From: Myxococcales bacterium | Lineage (GTDB): Bacteria; Myxococcota_A; Polyangia; Fen-1088 | Assembly (NCBI GenBank): GCA_022184915.1 | Contig: JAGTJU010000003.1 | Location: 62,001-126,000, forward strand | Direction: 5' to 3' | Length of the DNA stretch: 64,000 nucleotides | In this document: positions 28,313 to 37,488 of the stretch, piece by piece | Numbering within the stretch: the first letter of the stretch is position 1 | Layout: the number at the start of each line of letters is the position of its first letter | Position numbers and translations under genes: made by a program | Notes under the pieces: model-generated | What the model saw: only the letters and a program-made list of their open reading frames with translations | Databases searched by the model: none | Told to the model about the DNA's origin: nothing

Positions 28313-28935
28313 TGCCGCGCCTCCCCCGCGGTCCAGGCCAACAAAGCCTGGGCCAGCTTTTCGCGTCCCCGGGACAACCGCACCCAAACATTTTGCACCG
28401 AGGCGTTCGTGACTGTTGCGATTTCTTGGCAGGAAAGCCCCTCGAGCTCGAACAAGATCACCGCCGTGCGGTACTTATCATCGAGATCATCCAGCAACTT
28501 GTAGAGCAACGCCGTGGACTGCCGCCGCTCGATGTCCTCGACAATCGAGGGCCCCCCGTCGGGCACACACGCAAGCAGCTCGTCTTGTGCCAAGCCGCGC
28601 TTGAAGGGCCACAGCAGGCGGCGCCGGCGCACCGACCGGCGGCGGTCCTGAACGACCCGCACGGTGATCTCGTAGAGCCAGGTGGAAAGCTTGGCGTCTC
28701 CCCGCCACTCGGGCAGGCGGCGTTGAACCACCAGGAACACGTCGTGAACGATGTCCTCGGGATCCATGCCCGGACCGCCGAGACGCTGGGCCCACCGGGA
28801 CACCTCGGCTGCGTGGCGGCGGTAGATGGACGCGAGGTCGCGCACGTCGTCCTCCCTTTCGGGATCGCGGTCGGACGGCCGGGACGGCCGGCGTTCGACA
28901 GCGGGGCGCGAGGAGACCAGGGTGAGCTTCGACAC
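28309..28935 (-). CDS. ECF-type RNA polymerase sigma factor
   Basis: 208 residues from a GTG start. Region 2 is at about 30-100: DPEDIVHDVFLVVQRRL and LSTWLYEITVRVVQDRRRS, the core-binding and -10-reading helices. Region 4 is at about 145-200 with a helix-turn-helix LEGLSCQEIATVTNASVQNVWVR split by the usual turn. Directs transcription of a small regulon, probably including this operon. The stop overlaps the next gene's start, so the sigma factor and its likely inhibitor are made together. A 106-base gap separates it from the upstream gene on the same strand. Confidence 0.92.
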   Translation of the reverse strand: MSKLTLVSSRPAVERRPSRPSDRDPEREDDVRDLASIYRRHAAEVSRWAQRLGGPGMDPEDIVHDVFLVVQRRLPEWRGDAKLSTWLYEITVRVVQDRRRSVRRRRLLWPFKRGLAQDELLACVPDGGPSIVEDIERRQSTALLYKLLDDLDDKYRTAVILFELEGLSCQEIATVTNASVQNVWVRLSRGREKLAQALLAWTAGEARQ

Positions 28936-29040
28936 TTTCGGGAAGGTGAGTGGCCGCGACGGGGCCGGGCCTTACAAACCTAGGTGAGAAAAGCGCCGCC
29001 GGCCGCCCGAAGCGGCGCAGCGGGCGTCAAGCCCATGGAC

Positions 29041-29940
29041 TCATTGAGGATTTTGCCACCCAAGTCCCACCGACAGGAGCACGTCGATGTGGGGCAACGC
29101 CCCGGTTTGGCCCGTGGGCCCCTCGATTTCGTGGGCGCGCGGCCAGGCCGACAACGTGAGACCACCGAGGATCCGGAGTCCCCTCCCGAGGCTGCGCCCA
29201 AGCCCGGTGGCGGCCTCTGCCCCCGGCTCCCAGCTGCGCTCGCGCCGGTTTTGAGCAAATCCACGGCCCTCGACCGTCAGCCAGCCGGCCAGCACGGACA
29301 GGGCAGCGCTCACGTGCCAGAGGCCGGCCCCGAAGACCCTTTGGCCCTCGAGCCCCAGGCCGGCCCCGAGACGCTGCCAGGCGGCTTGCCCCTCACCCAG
29401 GGCCTGCGTCCGCATGCCCTGCGCGAACCCTGCCAGGCGAAGGCCGACCGGCCACCTCGCGGGTCCCCACGTGGCGGATGTGGCAACCGCGGGGGCGACC
29501 CCGCCCGTCGAAACGGACGAGAGGCCTCCAGCCGCCACGACCAGCAACAGCCCCGGCCGCGCCAAAGCCACCGGGAATTCGGCCGCCACCACCGGGTGCG
29601 GAGCCGCCAAAGCGGGTGGGGAGGGTGCGGCCGCAAACGCAGGGTGCACGTCGCTCTGCCACGAGGCGATGGCGACCGCCGCGGCCGCCGCAAGCTCGTC
29701 GCAGGCATGGTCCCTCGGCAGCCGCCGCACCCCCGCGGGGGCGCCGTCGGCGGTGCGCAGGTAAAGCACCAGGGCGGTCTCTTCGGCCACCAGCTCGACG
29801 ACGTCGGGAGCATCGGTGGACGCTTCGCCGGCCGGCAGCAGCTCTGCCAGCCGCGCCTCGACGGCGAACGGCAAGGGGCAGCTGGTGGCGCCCTCGACCC
29901 GGACGGACAGGGCCCACTGCAAGGCCAAAAGCCACGCCAT
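29041..29940 (-). CDS. Exported protein of unknown function, possible outer-membrane barrel
   Basis: 299 residues. The N-terminus AWLLALQWALSVRVEGA is a short signal peptide. A first domain (about 20-110) of mixed helix and strand has one Cys pair. The rest (about 140-299) is a run of alternating Gly/Leu/Trp-rich strands ending in LPHIDVLLSVGLGWQNPQ, fitting a small outer-membrane barrel. Not recognised by family. It is upstream of and on the same strand as the ECF sigma operon, so it may be a fourth member. The ATG at 29940 was chosen because upstream sequence is not signal-like. Confidence 0.65.
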   Translation of the reverse strand: MAWLLALQWALSVRVEGATSCPLPFAVEARLAELLPAGEASTDAPDVVELVAEETALVLYLRTADGAPAGVRRLPRDHACDELAAAAAVAIASWQSDVHPAFAAAPSPPALAAPHPVVAAEFPVALARPGLLLVVAAGGLSSVSTGGVAPAVATSATWGPARWPVGLRLAGFAQGMRTQALGEGQAAWQRLGAGLGLEGQRVFGAGLWHVSAALSVLAGWLTVEGRGFAQNRRERSWEPGAEAATGLGRSLGRGLRILGGLTLSAWPRAHEIEGPTGQTGALPHIDVLLSVGLGWQNPQ

Positions 29941-30035
29941 CGGCACTTGTGTAGCACGATCTCGGCCGCGGCCCGGCACACTTTGGCGGCCTGCCCCTTT
30001 CACATCCCGGCGCCACCCCCCAAACTGCCGGGCCC

Positions 30036-32615
30036 ATGGCGAAGCTTCTGCTCCCCCCCTCCTCGTCGCCCGCCGACGCCGACGCCTTGCTCGGCGCGTT
30101 CCTCGACCACGTGTCAGAGCTCGGCCTCTCGCTCTACCCCGCTCAGGAGGAAGCCATCTTCGCCCTGCTCGACGAACGGCACGTCGTGCTGTCGACGCCG
30201 ACGGGCTCGGGCAAGTCACTCGTGGCGATGGCCCTGATGTACAAGGCATTGAGCCAGGGAAAGTCAGCCCACTACACCTGCCCGGTCAAGGCGCTGGTGA
30301 ACGAGAAGTTCTTCGATCTCTGCCGCACTTTTGGGCCCAAGAACGTGGGTCTGCAGACCGGCGACGCGTCGGTCAACCCCTCCGCCCCGCTCATCTGCAG
30401 CACGGCCGAGATCCTCTCGAATCAAACGCTGCGAGGCAGCCGGGCGCCGGACTGCGTGGTGATGGACGAGTTCCACTACTACGGTGACCGGGAGCGGGGC
30501 ATCGCGTGGCAGCTCCCCCTCATCGCGCTGCCGAAAACGCAGTTTCTGTTGATGTCGGCCACTCTGGGCGACATGTCCGGGATCATCACGCGCCTCGAGG
30601 GCCTGTCGGGACGGCAGGTCGTGCACGTGCGAGGCATGCAGCGGCCCGTGCCGCTCACGTTCTCGTACCGGGAGGAATTGATTCACGAGGCCGTCGTGGA
30701 TCTGGTGACCCGCGGGCGGGCGCCGGTGTACGTGGTGAACTTCACCCAGCGCGCGGCCGCCGAACAAGCCCAAGCCCTCACGAGCCTCGATTTCATGAGC
30801 AAGGAGGAGAAGGCAACCCTCAAGGGCCACTTGGCCAAAGAGCGCTTCACCAGCCCCTACGGCAAGGAGCTGCTGCGCTTTTTGCGCGCGGGCATCGGGC
30901 TTCACCATGCGGGGCTCTTGCCGCGCTACCGGCGCCTGGTTGAACGCCTGGCCCAGCAGGGCTTGCTCAAGGTGGTGAGCGGCACGGACACGCTCGGCGT
31001 GGGCGTGAACATCCCCATCCGGACGGTGCTGTTCACGCAGCTTTGCAAATACGACGGTGAGAAGGACACGCTCTTGCCCGCCCGCGACTTTCACCAGGTG
31101 GCGGGCCGCGCCGGGCGCAAGGGCTTCGACGACGAAGGCTTCGTGGCGGCTTTGGCCCCTGCGCACATCGTGGAAAACCGGCGCCTCCAGGACAAGGCCA
31201 AAACCAAGAAGTTCACGAAACGCCAGCCGCCCAAAAAGGGCTTCGTGCACTGGGATCAGGGCACCTTCGAACGTTTGATCGCCGCCGTACCCGAACCGCT
31301 GGCGTCGCAGTTTCAGGTGAGCCACGGCCTCTTGCTCGCGGTGCTGCAAAGCGAGGGCACAGACCCGCGCCGGGGCGCAGGCTACCGCAGGCTGCTGGAT
31401 CTCATCGCCCACTGCCACGATAGCGACGTACTCAAGCGGCGCCACAAGCGCGGCGCCGCCCGCATGTTCCGGGCGCTCTGCGCCGCGGGGCTCATCGAGC
31501 TGCAACGGGACGAGCGCGCCCGCAACCCCTACCCCGTGGTGCACACGGATCTTCAGCAAGACTTCTCGCTCAACCAGACGCTGGGGCTTTACCTGGTAGA
31601 GACGCTCGACCTGCTCGATCCCGGCACCGAGACCTACGCGTTCGACGTGCTGGCGCTCGTCGAGTCGATTCTCGAAAACCCCCGCACGCTGCTCTTGGCG
31701 CAGCTCGATCGCGCCAAGGGAGAGCGCGTGGCCGAGCTCAAGGCGGAAGGTGTCGACTACGAGGCCCGCATGCAAGAGCTCGAGGGCATGGAGTGGCCCA
31801 AGCCGAACCGCGACTTCATCTACGAGACGTTCAACGCCTTCGCCGATCGTCACCCCTGGGTGGGGCAGGACAACATCTCTCCGAAAGGCATCACCCGCGA
31901 GCTCCTCGAGCAGCACGGCAGCTTCAACGACTTCGTGCGCAGCCTGGGTGTGGCGCGCTCGGAGGGGGTGCTGCTGCGCTACCTCACCGACAGCTACAAA
32001 ACGCTGGTTCAGTCGGTGCCTCGCAAGCACCACACGGAGCCCGTGGAAGAGCTGGCGCTGACCCTGGGGGCCGTGGTGCGCACCGTGGACGCCAGCCTGC
32101 TCGAAGAGTGGGAGACCTTGATGGACCCGGAGGCCGCCGCGGCCCGGCTGGCCGAAGGCGAGGCCCTCGAACGCGCAATGGCGGAGGCCACCCGCAACCG
32201 CAACGCGCGCCGGCCGTTGTGGGAAGATCCGAAGGCGTTGCTCGTGCGGGTCCGCACCGAGCTGCACAGGCTGGTGAGTGCTCTGGCCCGGAAGGACTGG
32301 GAAGAAGCGCTCGACGCCCTCCACCAGCCCGAGACCGCGGAGACGCCCTGGTCGGCGCTGCGCCTGTCCGAAGCGCTCGCCCCCTTCTTCGCTCAGTACG
32401 GCACGCTCTTGGCCACACCCGCGTCACGCGCCCCCCAGAACACCACCCTTCGCCCGCTCGGCGACAGGAGCTGGGAAGCTGTCCAGCGGCTCTGCGACCC
32501 GGAACGCCACGATGACTGGGCCCTGGTCGCCCGCATCGAGCTCGATCCTGCGCTGCGCGCGGGGCTGCCTGAAGACACGCCCCTCATCACGCTCGACAGC
32601 ATCGCGGGCACCTGA
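30036..32615 (+). CDS. Ski2-like DEAD/DEAH-box RNA helicase with DUF3516
   Basis: 859 residues. Helicase domain 1 has a Walker A STPTGSGKS (53-61), DEFH box (144-147) and SAT (174-176). Domain 2 has GVNIPIRTV and the QVAGRAGRKGFD motif VI. Beyond about residue 440 the protein matches the DUF3516-type C-terminal region described mostly in Actinobacteria, with a long helical part (540-700) and winged-helix-like pieces. Likely an ATP-driven RNA remodelling enzyme. Monocistronic, followed by a strong hairpin. Antisense frames here are shadows. Confidence 0.88.
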   Translation: MAKLLLPPSSSPADADALLGAFLDHVSELGLSLYPAQEEAIFALLDERHVVLSTPTGSGKSLVAMALMYKALSQGKSAHYTCPVKALVNEKFFDLCRTFGPKNVGLQTGDASVNPSAPLICSTAEILSNQTLRGSRAPDCVVMDEFHYYGDRERGIAWQLPLIALPKTQFLLMSATLGDMSGIITRLEGLSGRQVVHVRGMQRPVPLTFSYREELIHEAVVDLVTRGRAPVYVVNFTQRAAAEQAQALTSLDFMSKEEKATLKGHLAKERFTSPYGKELLRFLRAGIGLHHAGLLPRYRRLVERLAQQGLLKVVSGTDTLGVGVNIPIRTVLFTQLCKYDGEKDTLLPARDFHQVAGRAGRKGFDDEGFVAALAPAHIVENRRLQDKAKTKKFTKRQPPKKGFVHWDQGTFERLIAAVPEPLASQFQVSHGLLLAVLQSEGTDPRRGAGYRRLLDLIAHCHDSDVLKRRHKRGAARMFRALCAAGLIELQRDERARNPYPVVHTDLQQDFSLNQTLGLYLVETLDLLDPGTETYAFDVLALVESILENPRTLLLAQLDRAKGERVAELKAEGVDYEARMQELEGMEWPKPNRDFIYETFNAFADRHPWVGQDNISPKGITRELLEQHGSFNDFVRSLGVARSEGVLLRYLTDSYKTLVQSVPRKHHTEPVEELALTLGAVVRTVDASLLEEWETLMDPEAAAARLAEGEALERAMAEATRNRNARRPLWEDPKALLVRVRTELHRLVSALARKDWEEALDALHQPETAETPWSALRLSEALAPFFAQYGTLLATPASRAPQNTTLRPLGDRSWEAVQRLCDPERHDDWALVARIELDPALRAGLPEDTPLITLDSIAGT

Positions 32616-32620
32616 CGGAG

Positions 32621-32661
32621 GCCCCTTCGAAAAAGGGGCGGCCCCCTTGTGGGGGGCCGCC
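32621..32661. terminator. Double hairpin between convergent helicase and PilZ genes
   Basis: Two adjacent inverted repeats: GCCCCTT (32621-32627) pairs with AAGGGGC (32633-32639), and GGCGGCCCCC (32637-32646) pairs with GGGGGCCGCC (32652-32661), a ten-base stem with a five-base loop. They share bases, so they are alternatives. No U-run follows on either strand, so it may be a bidirectional barrier or RNA 3'-end stabiliser rather than a classic terminator. Confidence 0.6.
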
Positions 32662-32721
32662 AGGGAACCAACCAGAACCAAACCGAATCGAAACGAACCA
32701 ATCAAGGATCGGAAGACGCTC

Positions 32722-33114
32722 TCATTCGTCGTCGTAGAACAACGACTCACGCTGTTTGAGGAAAAGCTCGATGCGGCTGCGTTGCTCGTTCGTGAGGTTC
32801 ACGAAACGAACGCCCATGCCGTGAGGACCATCGGAGCGGTGCAACGACGAGGTTTCCCGGAGCCACCGCACCTCCACCTCGAGCTCCATGGCCACCGACG
32901 CACCGGGAAGCTTGAACTGAAGCATGAACTTCGAGCCCACGGGCTTCAGGTTGTGTGTGGCTACGAAGAGGCCGCCGGAGCTGATGTCCTGAGTCAACCC
33001 CGTGTAGAAGTTGGTTTCGGTCTCGAAGCCCACCTCTACCTCGAAGTCGAAGCGGTGGTGCTGACGCCGCTCGCTTCCCTGGGGCTCTGGTGCTTTCGCC
33101 GGGTTTGTCGCCAC
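32722..33114 (-). CDS. PilZ domain protein
   Basis: 130 residues from GTG 33114. The PilZ signature is present: basic RRQHHRF at the N-terminus (the RXXXR-like cyclic-di-GMP loop) and DISSGGLFVAT with the D/NxSxxG motif about 30 residues later. Single-domain PilZ proteins of this length are common in myxobacteria. They usually read cyclic-di-GMP to tune motility or surface polymer output; here the partner is not evident. Convergent with the helicase, upstream neighbour rfbC on the same strand after 92 bases. Confidence 0.9.
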   Translation of the reverse strand: MATNPAKAPEPQGSERRQHHRFDFEVEVGFETETNFYTGLTQDISSGGLFVATHNLKPVGSKFMLQFKLPGASVAMELEVEVRWLRETSSLHRSDGPHGMGVRFVNLTNEQRSRIELFLKQRESLFYDDE

Positions 33115-33206
33115 GAAGGGACCATCGGATTCTCACGGCGACAACTTTAGCCCGCGAGCGTCCGCAGGCGGCCCGGCTGGACCACGGCCACGGGCCTCCC
33201 GCCGCG

Positions 33207-33794
33207 TCAGGGGCGCGGCGCGGGGGGCTTCCACGTGGGCAGGTCAGCGCGATCTTCGGACAAAGCCTCGTAAACTTGATCCTTTTCCGAAAGCAAGGGC
33301 GCCGCGACAGGCCACGGGATGCCGAGCCGCGGATCGTTCCACGTCACACCCCGCTGGTCGGCGGCCCCCGAATAGTAATCGGAGCACTTGTAGATCACGT
33401 CGGCCGGCTCATCGCCCAGTACACAAAAACCGTGGGCGAACCCTGCCGGGATGAAGAGCATCGAACGGTTCGCCTCAGAGAGCTCCCGCGCCACCCAGCG
33501 CCCGAAGGTGGGCGAACCCCGGCGGATGTCGACGGCCACGTCGTAGATGCGGCCGCGGACCACCCGCACCAGTTTGGCTTGCGGCCGGTCCAGTTGGTAA
33601 TGCAAGCCCCGCAGGGTGCCCGGCACCGATTGCGACTGATTTTCCTGCACGAAGCTTGGCAGACCGGCTTCGGCGAACACGTTGCCCCTGAAGGCCTCGA
33701 AGAACGCCCCCCGCGGGTCGGCGAACACGCGCGGCTCGATGTGCAGGACCTCGGGTAGCTCGGCAGGAGAAAAATTCACGGCGGCAACGGTCAT
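33207..33794 (-). CDS. rfbC: dTDP-4-dehydrorhamnose 3,5-epimerase
   Basis: 195 residues, the normal RmlC length. Motifs: DPRGAFFEAF, the catalytic-His strand TLRGLHYQ, GRIYDVAVDIR, FIPAGFAHGF, then YKCSDYY. Converts dTDP-4-keto-6-deoxyglucose to the L-lyxo form, step three of dTDP-L-rhamnose synthesis. The other rml genes are not in the window. Divergent from wecB, with about 100 bases between starts. Confidence 0.92.
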   Translation of the reverse strand: MTVAAVNFSPAELPEVLHIEPRVFADPRGAFFEAFRGNVFAEAGLPSFVQENQSQSVPGTLRGLHYQLDRPQAKLVRVVRGRIYDVAVDIRRGSPTFGRWVARELSEANRSMLFIPAGFAHGFCVLGDEPADVIYKCSDYYSGAADQRGVTWNDPRLGIPWPVAAPLLSEKDQVYEALSEDRADLPTWKPPAPRP

Positions 33795-33894
33795 ACGCAG
33801 CGGGCCCGGCCCCGGTCAAGCAGGATCGGGCCGCCCGGGACTGACGCCCCCCGGGCCACGTCAAGACCCCGATCCTGTTGTAAAGTCCCGCGAC

Positions 33895-34977
33895 ATGTTC
33901 TTCACCATCGTGGGCGCTCGCCCCAACTTCATGAAGGCCGCACCCATCCACGAAGCGTTTCGGGCCGCGGGCATTCCCCACGAGCTGGTGCACACGGGCC
34001 AGCACTACGACGAGGCCATGTCGAAGGTGTTCTTCGAGGATCTCGGGATGCCGCGCCCCATCGTGGATCTCGAGGTAGGCAGCGGCTCTCACGCCCAGCA
34101 GACCGGCGCCGTGATGGTGGGGCTCGAGACGTTTTTCGGAAAAACGAAGCCTCGGGGCGTGCTGGTTGTGGGGGATGTCAACAGCACCATGGCGGCCTCG
34201 ATCGTGTGCGCCAAGATGGGCATCTTCGTGGCGCATGTCGAGGCGGGCCTGCGCTCGGGCGACTGGCGCATGCCCGAGGAGGTCAACCGCGTGGTCACCG
34301 ACTCGGTCTGCGATCTTCTGCTCACGCCCAGCCCCGAAGCCGACGAGAACCTGCTCCGCGAGGGATGTGACGCTGCTTCCATCGTGCGCGTGGGCAACGT
34401 GATGATCGACACCCTCATGGCCCACCTGCCACGGGCCCAGGCTTTGGACGTGCCGGCCCGCTTCGGCGTTTCGCCCGGCCAGTACGCCGTGCTGACCCTG
34501 CACCGCCCCTCGAACGTGGACGATCCCGCCGTGCTGGGCGGCATCCTGGGCGCGGTGGCCCAGATCGCCGCCCGCTTGCCGGTGGTGTTCCCCGTACATC
34601 CGCGGACGCGCAAACAGGCGGCGGCAAGTGGCCTGGCGGACGTGATGGAGAAGACGCCCGGCCTCGTGCTGTGCGATCCTCTGGGGTACCTCGAGTTCCT
34701 CAGCCTCTCGAGCCGTGCGCGGCTGGCGCTCACGGATTCGGGGGGGCTTCAGGAGGAGACCACGGCGCTCGGCATTCCCTGCCTTACGCTGCGCGAGAAC
34801 ACCGAGCGCCCCGTCACCCTCACCGAGGGAACCAACACCCTGGTGGGCACCAACCCCGACGCCATCGTGCGGGAAGCCATCGCAGCCCTCGAGGGCAAAA
34901 AGGCCGGGCGCGTGCCCGCGCTCTGGGATGGGCACACCGCCCCACGCATCGTGGACGCCATTCGCCCCTTCGCCTGA
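33895..34977 (+). CDS. wecB: UDP-N-acetylglucosamine 2-epimerase
   Basis: 360 residues, a normal length. N-terminal GARPNFMKAAP, then TGQHYDEAMS, HVEAGLRSGDWRMPEEVNR, LTLHRPSNVDD and a DSGGLQEE loop near residue 285 that binds UDP. Makes UDP-N-acetylmannosamine for surface polysaccharides. ATG 33895 begins the conserved TIVGARPNFMK; upstream in-frame codons do not. Hydrolysing (NeuC-like) members share the motifs, so the exact product is likely but not certain. Confidence 0.92.
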   Translation: MFFTIVGARPNFMKAAPIHEAFRAAGIPHELVHTGQHYDEAMSKVFFEDLGMPRPIVDLEVGSGSHAQQTGAVMVGLETFFGKTKPRGVLVVGDVNSTMAASIVCAKMGIFVAHVEAGLRSGDWRMPEEVNRVVTDSVCDLLLTPSPEADENLLREGCDAASIVRVGNVMIDTLMAHLPRAQALDVPARFGVSPGQYAVLTLHRPSNVDDPAVLGGILGAVAQIAARLPVVFPVHPRTRKQAAASGLADVMEKTPGLVLCDPLGYLEFLSLSSRARLALTDSGGLQEETTALGIPCLTLRENTERPVTLTEGTNTLVGTNPDAIVREAIAALEGKKAGRVPALWDGHTAPRIVDAIRPFA

Positions 34978-34980
34978 CGT

Positions 34981-35511
34981 TCACGAAGCGGGGATCGGCA
35001 GCTTCAGCGCGATGCCGAACGTCACGGTGAAGCCCGCGCCCGACACGGCCTGGGCCCTCACGAACGGCACCAGCGGCGAGCCCAGCGGCAGCTTGCGACG
35101 CCGGGCCAACGCATAGTTGAGCCAGAAGGTACCCTGGGCCCCGTAGCGGGGCTCCTGACCGTTGACGTCGATCACCAGCCCCGGGTTCAGGCCCAGGACG
35201 AGGTTGTGCGTTTTGCCCCCCAGGACGAGGGCGGGCTGCAGCTCCCCGTACATGCGGCCGTTCGTGCTGGCACCGAAGGCCGCGCCGTAGCCCCAGCCCC
35301 CCACGTATTGCGCCAGCGCCACTTCAGCGCCAAAACGCCACGCCCCGTCCAAGCCCAGCTCGAGCGTCGGGCCCGGCGTGTAGACCGCCACGGGTCGCCG
35401 CTCGCTGCCCACGTCGGCGGCGCCGCGCCCGATCCCGGCACCCGCGGCGAGGGCCCCACAGACCGCCCCCACGAACACGCGCCGGGCCGGAGTGTGTGTG
35501 CGCAAAAACAT
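34981..35511 (-). CDS. Exported beta-rich protein of unknown function
   Basis: 176 residues with a signal peptide (RRVFVGAVCGALAAGAGIG), then strands alternating Gly and aromatic residues (YVGGWGYGAAFGA, LVLGLNPGLVIDV, GTFWLNYALA), suggesting an eight-stranded outer-membrane barrel or periplasmic beta protein. Not recognised. It is convergent with wecB (three bases apart) and preceded by a likely promoter. AGGGG sits three bases before the ATG, an unusually short spacing. Confidence 0.65.
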   Translation of the reverse strand: MFLRTHTPARRVFVGAVCGALAAGAGIGRGAADVGSERRPVAVYTPGPTLELGLDGAWRFGAEVALAQYVGGWGYGAAFGASTNGRMYGELQPALVLGGKTHNLVLGLNPGLVIDVNGQEPRYGAQGTFWLNYALARRRKLPLGSPLVPFVRAQAVSGAGFTVTFGIALKLPIPAS

Positions 35512-35525
35512 GGCCCCTACCGTTC

Positions 35526-35555
35526 ATGATAGGGGCGCTTTCCCGGTTCGACCAA
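35526..35555 (-). promoter_or_regulatory. Candidate sigma-70 promoter, short leader
   Basis: On the minus strand TTGGTC (35555-35550) and TATCAT (35531-35526) are 18 bases apart. The expected start near 35519 leaves about eight bases before the ATG at 35511. Confidence 0.4.
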
Positions 35556-35635
35556 GTTTCGGGGGAAAAACCTGTCCTCCTTCGCACCCGCGCTTCCCAC
35601 CCGCGCCCCCAGCGCCGGGCGCGCGCAGGGGAGGC

Positions 35636-37378
35636 TCAGGGGCGAAGGATCTGCCGGAAGCCTTCGGCGCGAACGGTGGCCAGGACCAGCGATTCGTAGG
35701 TATTCGCGCTCGTCACGGCCTCCGTCAGAGCGGCCAGCGTCTTCTCGTCGGCCGTCTCGTCTTCGGCTCGACCGAAGGCGTAGCGGAACCACTGCCGGGC
35801 CACACAGGCCTTCACGTCGTTGCTCGCCGCCAGGCGTTGGCCAAGCTCGGTGAGGCCATCGAAGGTGCCCACGTCGGTGTCACTGGCGTCTCCGGTCGCG
35901 TCGATCGGTTTGCCGTTTTCCATGCTGCGGGGATGCCCGATGGCATCGTAGCCCTCGAAGGCAAAGCCGATGGGATCCATGGGCTTGTGGCATCCGGAGC
36001 ACTTGACGTTGTCGATGTGCTGGGCGTAGTGCTCGCGGGTGGTTTGGTTCGGCGGGGCCGGGCCGATCATCACGTTCACGTCGGGCGGAGCCTTGGGCAA
36101 CACGCCGCACAGGAACTGCTCGCGGACGAACTTGCCGCGGAAGGTCGGTGATGTAGAGGCAAACCCCGCGTGGCTGAGCAGCATGCCGCCCTGGGTGAGA
36201 AAGCCTGCGCGACGGCTCGCGTCCGAGAGCTGCACCTTCGTCATGGTCGCCGAACCGGGCGGATCGATGCCGTAGTAGGGCGCCAGATCGTCGTTCACGA
36301 ACACGGAGGCAGACGTGAAGAGATCACCGATTTTGCCCTTCGCCGCGATGTCAGCGGCCATCGCAAAGGCGCTTTGCCGGAGCAAAGACGCGTACTCGTT
36401 GTTCCAGGCGGGGAACTTGTTCGGATCCTTGGCCGCCAGGCCGATCGGATCGAGCTGCAACCACTGGCGGTTGAAGGTCTCGAAGGTGCGACGGGAACGC
36501 GCGTCGGCCAGCAGGCGCTTGGCCGCCGCTTCGATCTGCGCCGCTGTCTTGAGCGCGTCCTTGTCCGCCTCGGCAAAAAGGGCCTCGTCCGGCAGCGTAT
36601 TCCACAGCAGGTACGAAAGACGCGAGGCCATCTCGAACGACGTGGCCTGCGTGGCCGCCGCCGTGGCTCCCCCCTGCCCCTTCTCGATGCGGTAGAAGAA
36701 CGGAACGCTGATGAACAGCGCCTGAGCGGCAAGGCCAATGCCGTCCTCGAAGCCGTCGCCTTTCGCGAACACCTTTTCGAGGCGCGCCACCTCGGCTGCC
36801 TCCAAAGGCCGACGCCAGGCCCGCTTGCCCAGGTTTTCGATGAAGGTGCGCGCACAGGCTGCGTCCGCGTTCGGCGCCGCACAGGGTGCGAAGCTCTTGG
36901 CCTTCTTGACCGCCGCCGACGCCAGTTCACGGGCCGCGCTCGCGGCTTGTTCAGCCAAAAGGTGGGGGAACGACAGCGCCTTGGCGTTGTTGTCGAATCC
37001 GAATACGGTTTCCTCGGCAGGAAACGCCCGCGCGGGCAAAGACTCGAGCTGGAGTAGGTCCCGCACGGTGTTGTTGTACTCCGTGCGGTTGAGGCGCCGC
37101 ATGATGGTGCCTTCGGTGTCGCCCGAACAGACAGCCCCCGGGGCGCAGCCCGACGTGTCCGTTCCGCCTTGACCACCGCCAGAGCCCGGCGCGCTTCCCC
37201 CCGCCTTGCCTCCGCTTTGGGCTCCCGAGCCGCCGCTGCCGCTCGACCCTTCCGCGTCTCCGGACCCCGCGGTGCCCACGCACCCACCCGTGAGCGCGAG
37301 AGCCCCCAGCACGAACCCCGCTCCGCGAAGCCGGGAGCCACGAAGGCGAGAACCAAAAAATGTAGTGAACGTCGTCAT
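35636..37378 (-). CDS. DUF1592 multidomain lipoprotein (DUF1587/1595/1592/1588/1585 type)
   Basis: 580 residues. Lipobox ALTGGC with Cys33, then a Gly/Ser-rich linker of about 40 residues. Domain order by resemblance: DUF1587 at about 85-140 (RLNRTEYNNTVRDLL), DUF1595 (FIENLGKRAWRRPL), DUF1592 (about 230-360, including SYLLWNTLPDEALF), DUF1588 (GMLLSHAGFASTSP and REQFLCGVLP), a CXXCH motif CSGCHKPMDPIG with FEGYDAIG, then DUF1585 at the C-terminus. These proteins occur in planctomycetes and myxobacteria, usually with DUF1552 partners; biochemical role is unproven. The ATG at 37378 has GGAGACG upstream. Its DUF1552 partner lies 1.26 kb upstream behind a plus-strand gene. Confidence 0.88.
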   Translation of the reverse strand: MTTFTTFFGSRLRGSRLRGAGFVLGALALTGGCVGTAGSGDAEGSSGSGGSGAQSGGKAGGSAPGSGGGQGGTDTSGCAPGAVCSGDTEGTIMRRLNRTEYNNTVRDLLQLESLPARAFPAEETVFGFDNNAKALSFPHLLAEQAASAARELASAAVKKAKSFAPCAAPNADAACARTFIENLGKRAWRRPLEAAEVARLEKVFAKGDGFEDGIGLAAQALFISVPFFYRIEKGQGGATAAATQATSFEMASRLSYLLWNTLPDEALFAEADKDALKTAAQIEAAAKRLLADARSRRTFETFNRQWLQLDPIGLAAKDPNKFPAWNNEYASLLRQSAFAMAADIAAKGKIGDLFTSASVFVNDDLAPYYGIDPPGSATMTKVQLSDASRRAGFLTQGGMLLSHAGFASTSPTFRGKFVREQFLCGVLPKAPPDVNVMIGPAPPNQTTREHYAQHIDNVKCSGCHKPMDPIGFAFEGYDAIGHPRSMENGKPIDATGDASDTDVGTFDGLTELGQRLAASNDVKACVARQWFRYAFGRAEDETADEKTLAALTEAVTSANTYESLVLATVRAEGFRQILRP

Positions 37379-37488
37379 CGTTTTTCGTCTCCTGCTCGGA
37401 ACGGCATCGAGCGCAGCCATTGCGAGAATCGAAAGCAGCAAAGTCCGGGTCGTCGGCGCCACGGGCTCGTGGTATCCCCCTCGGGCTC

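Noticed and set aside
30264-32324. Minus-strand frame of 686 codons opposite the helicase
   Set aside because: The helicase has all its motifs in order; the antisense frame has none.
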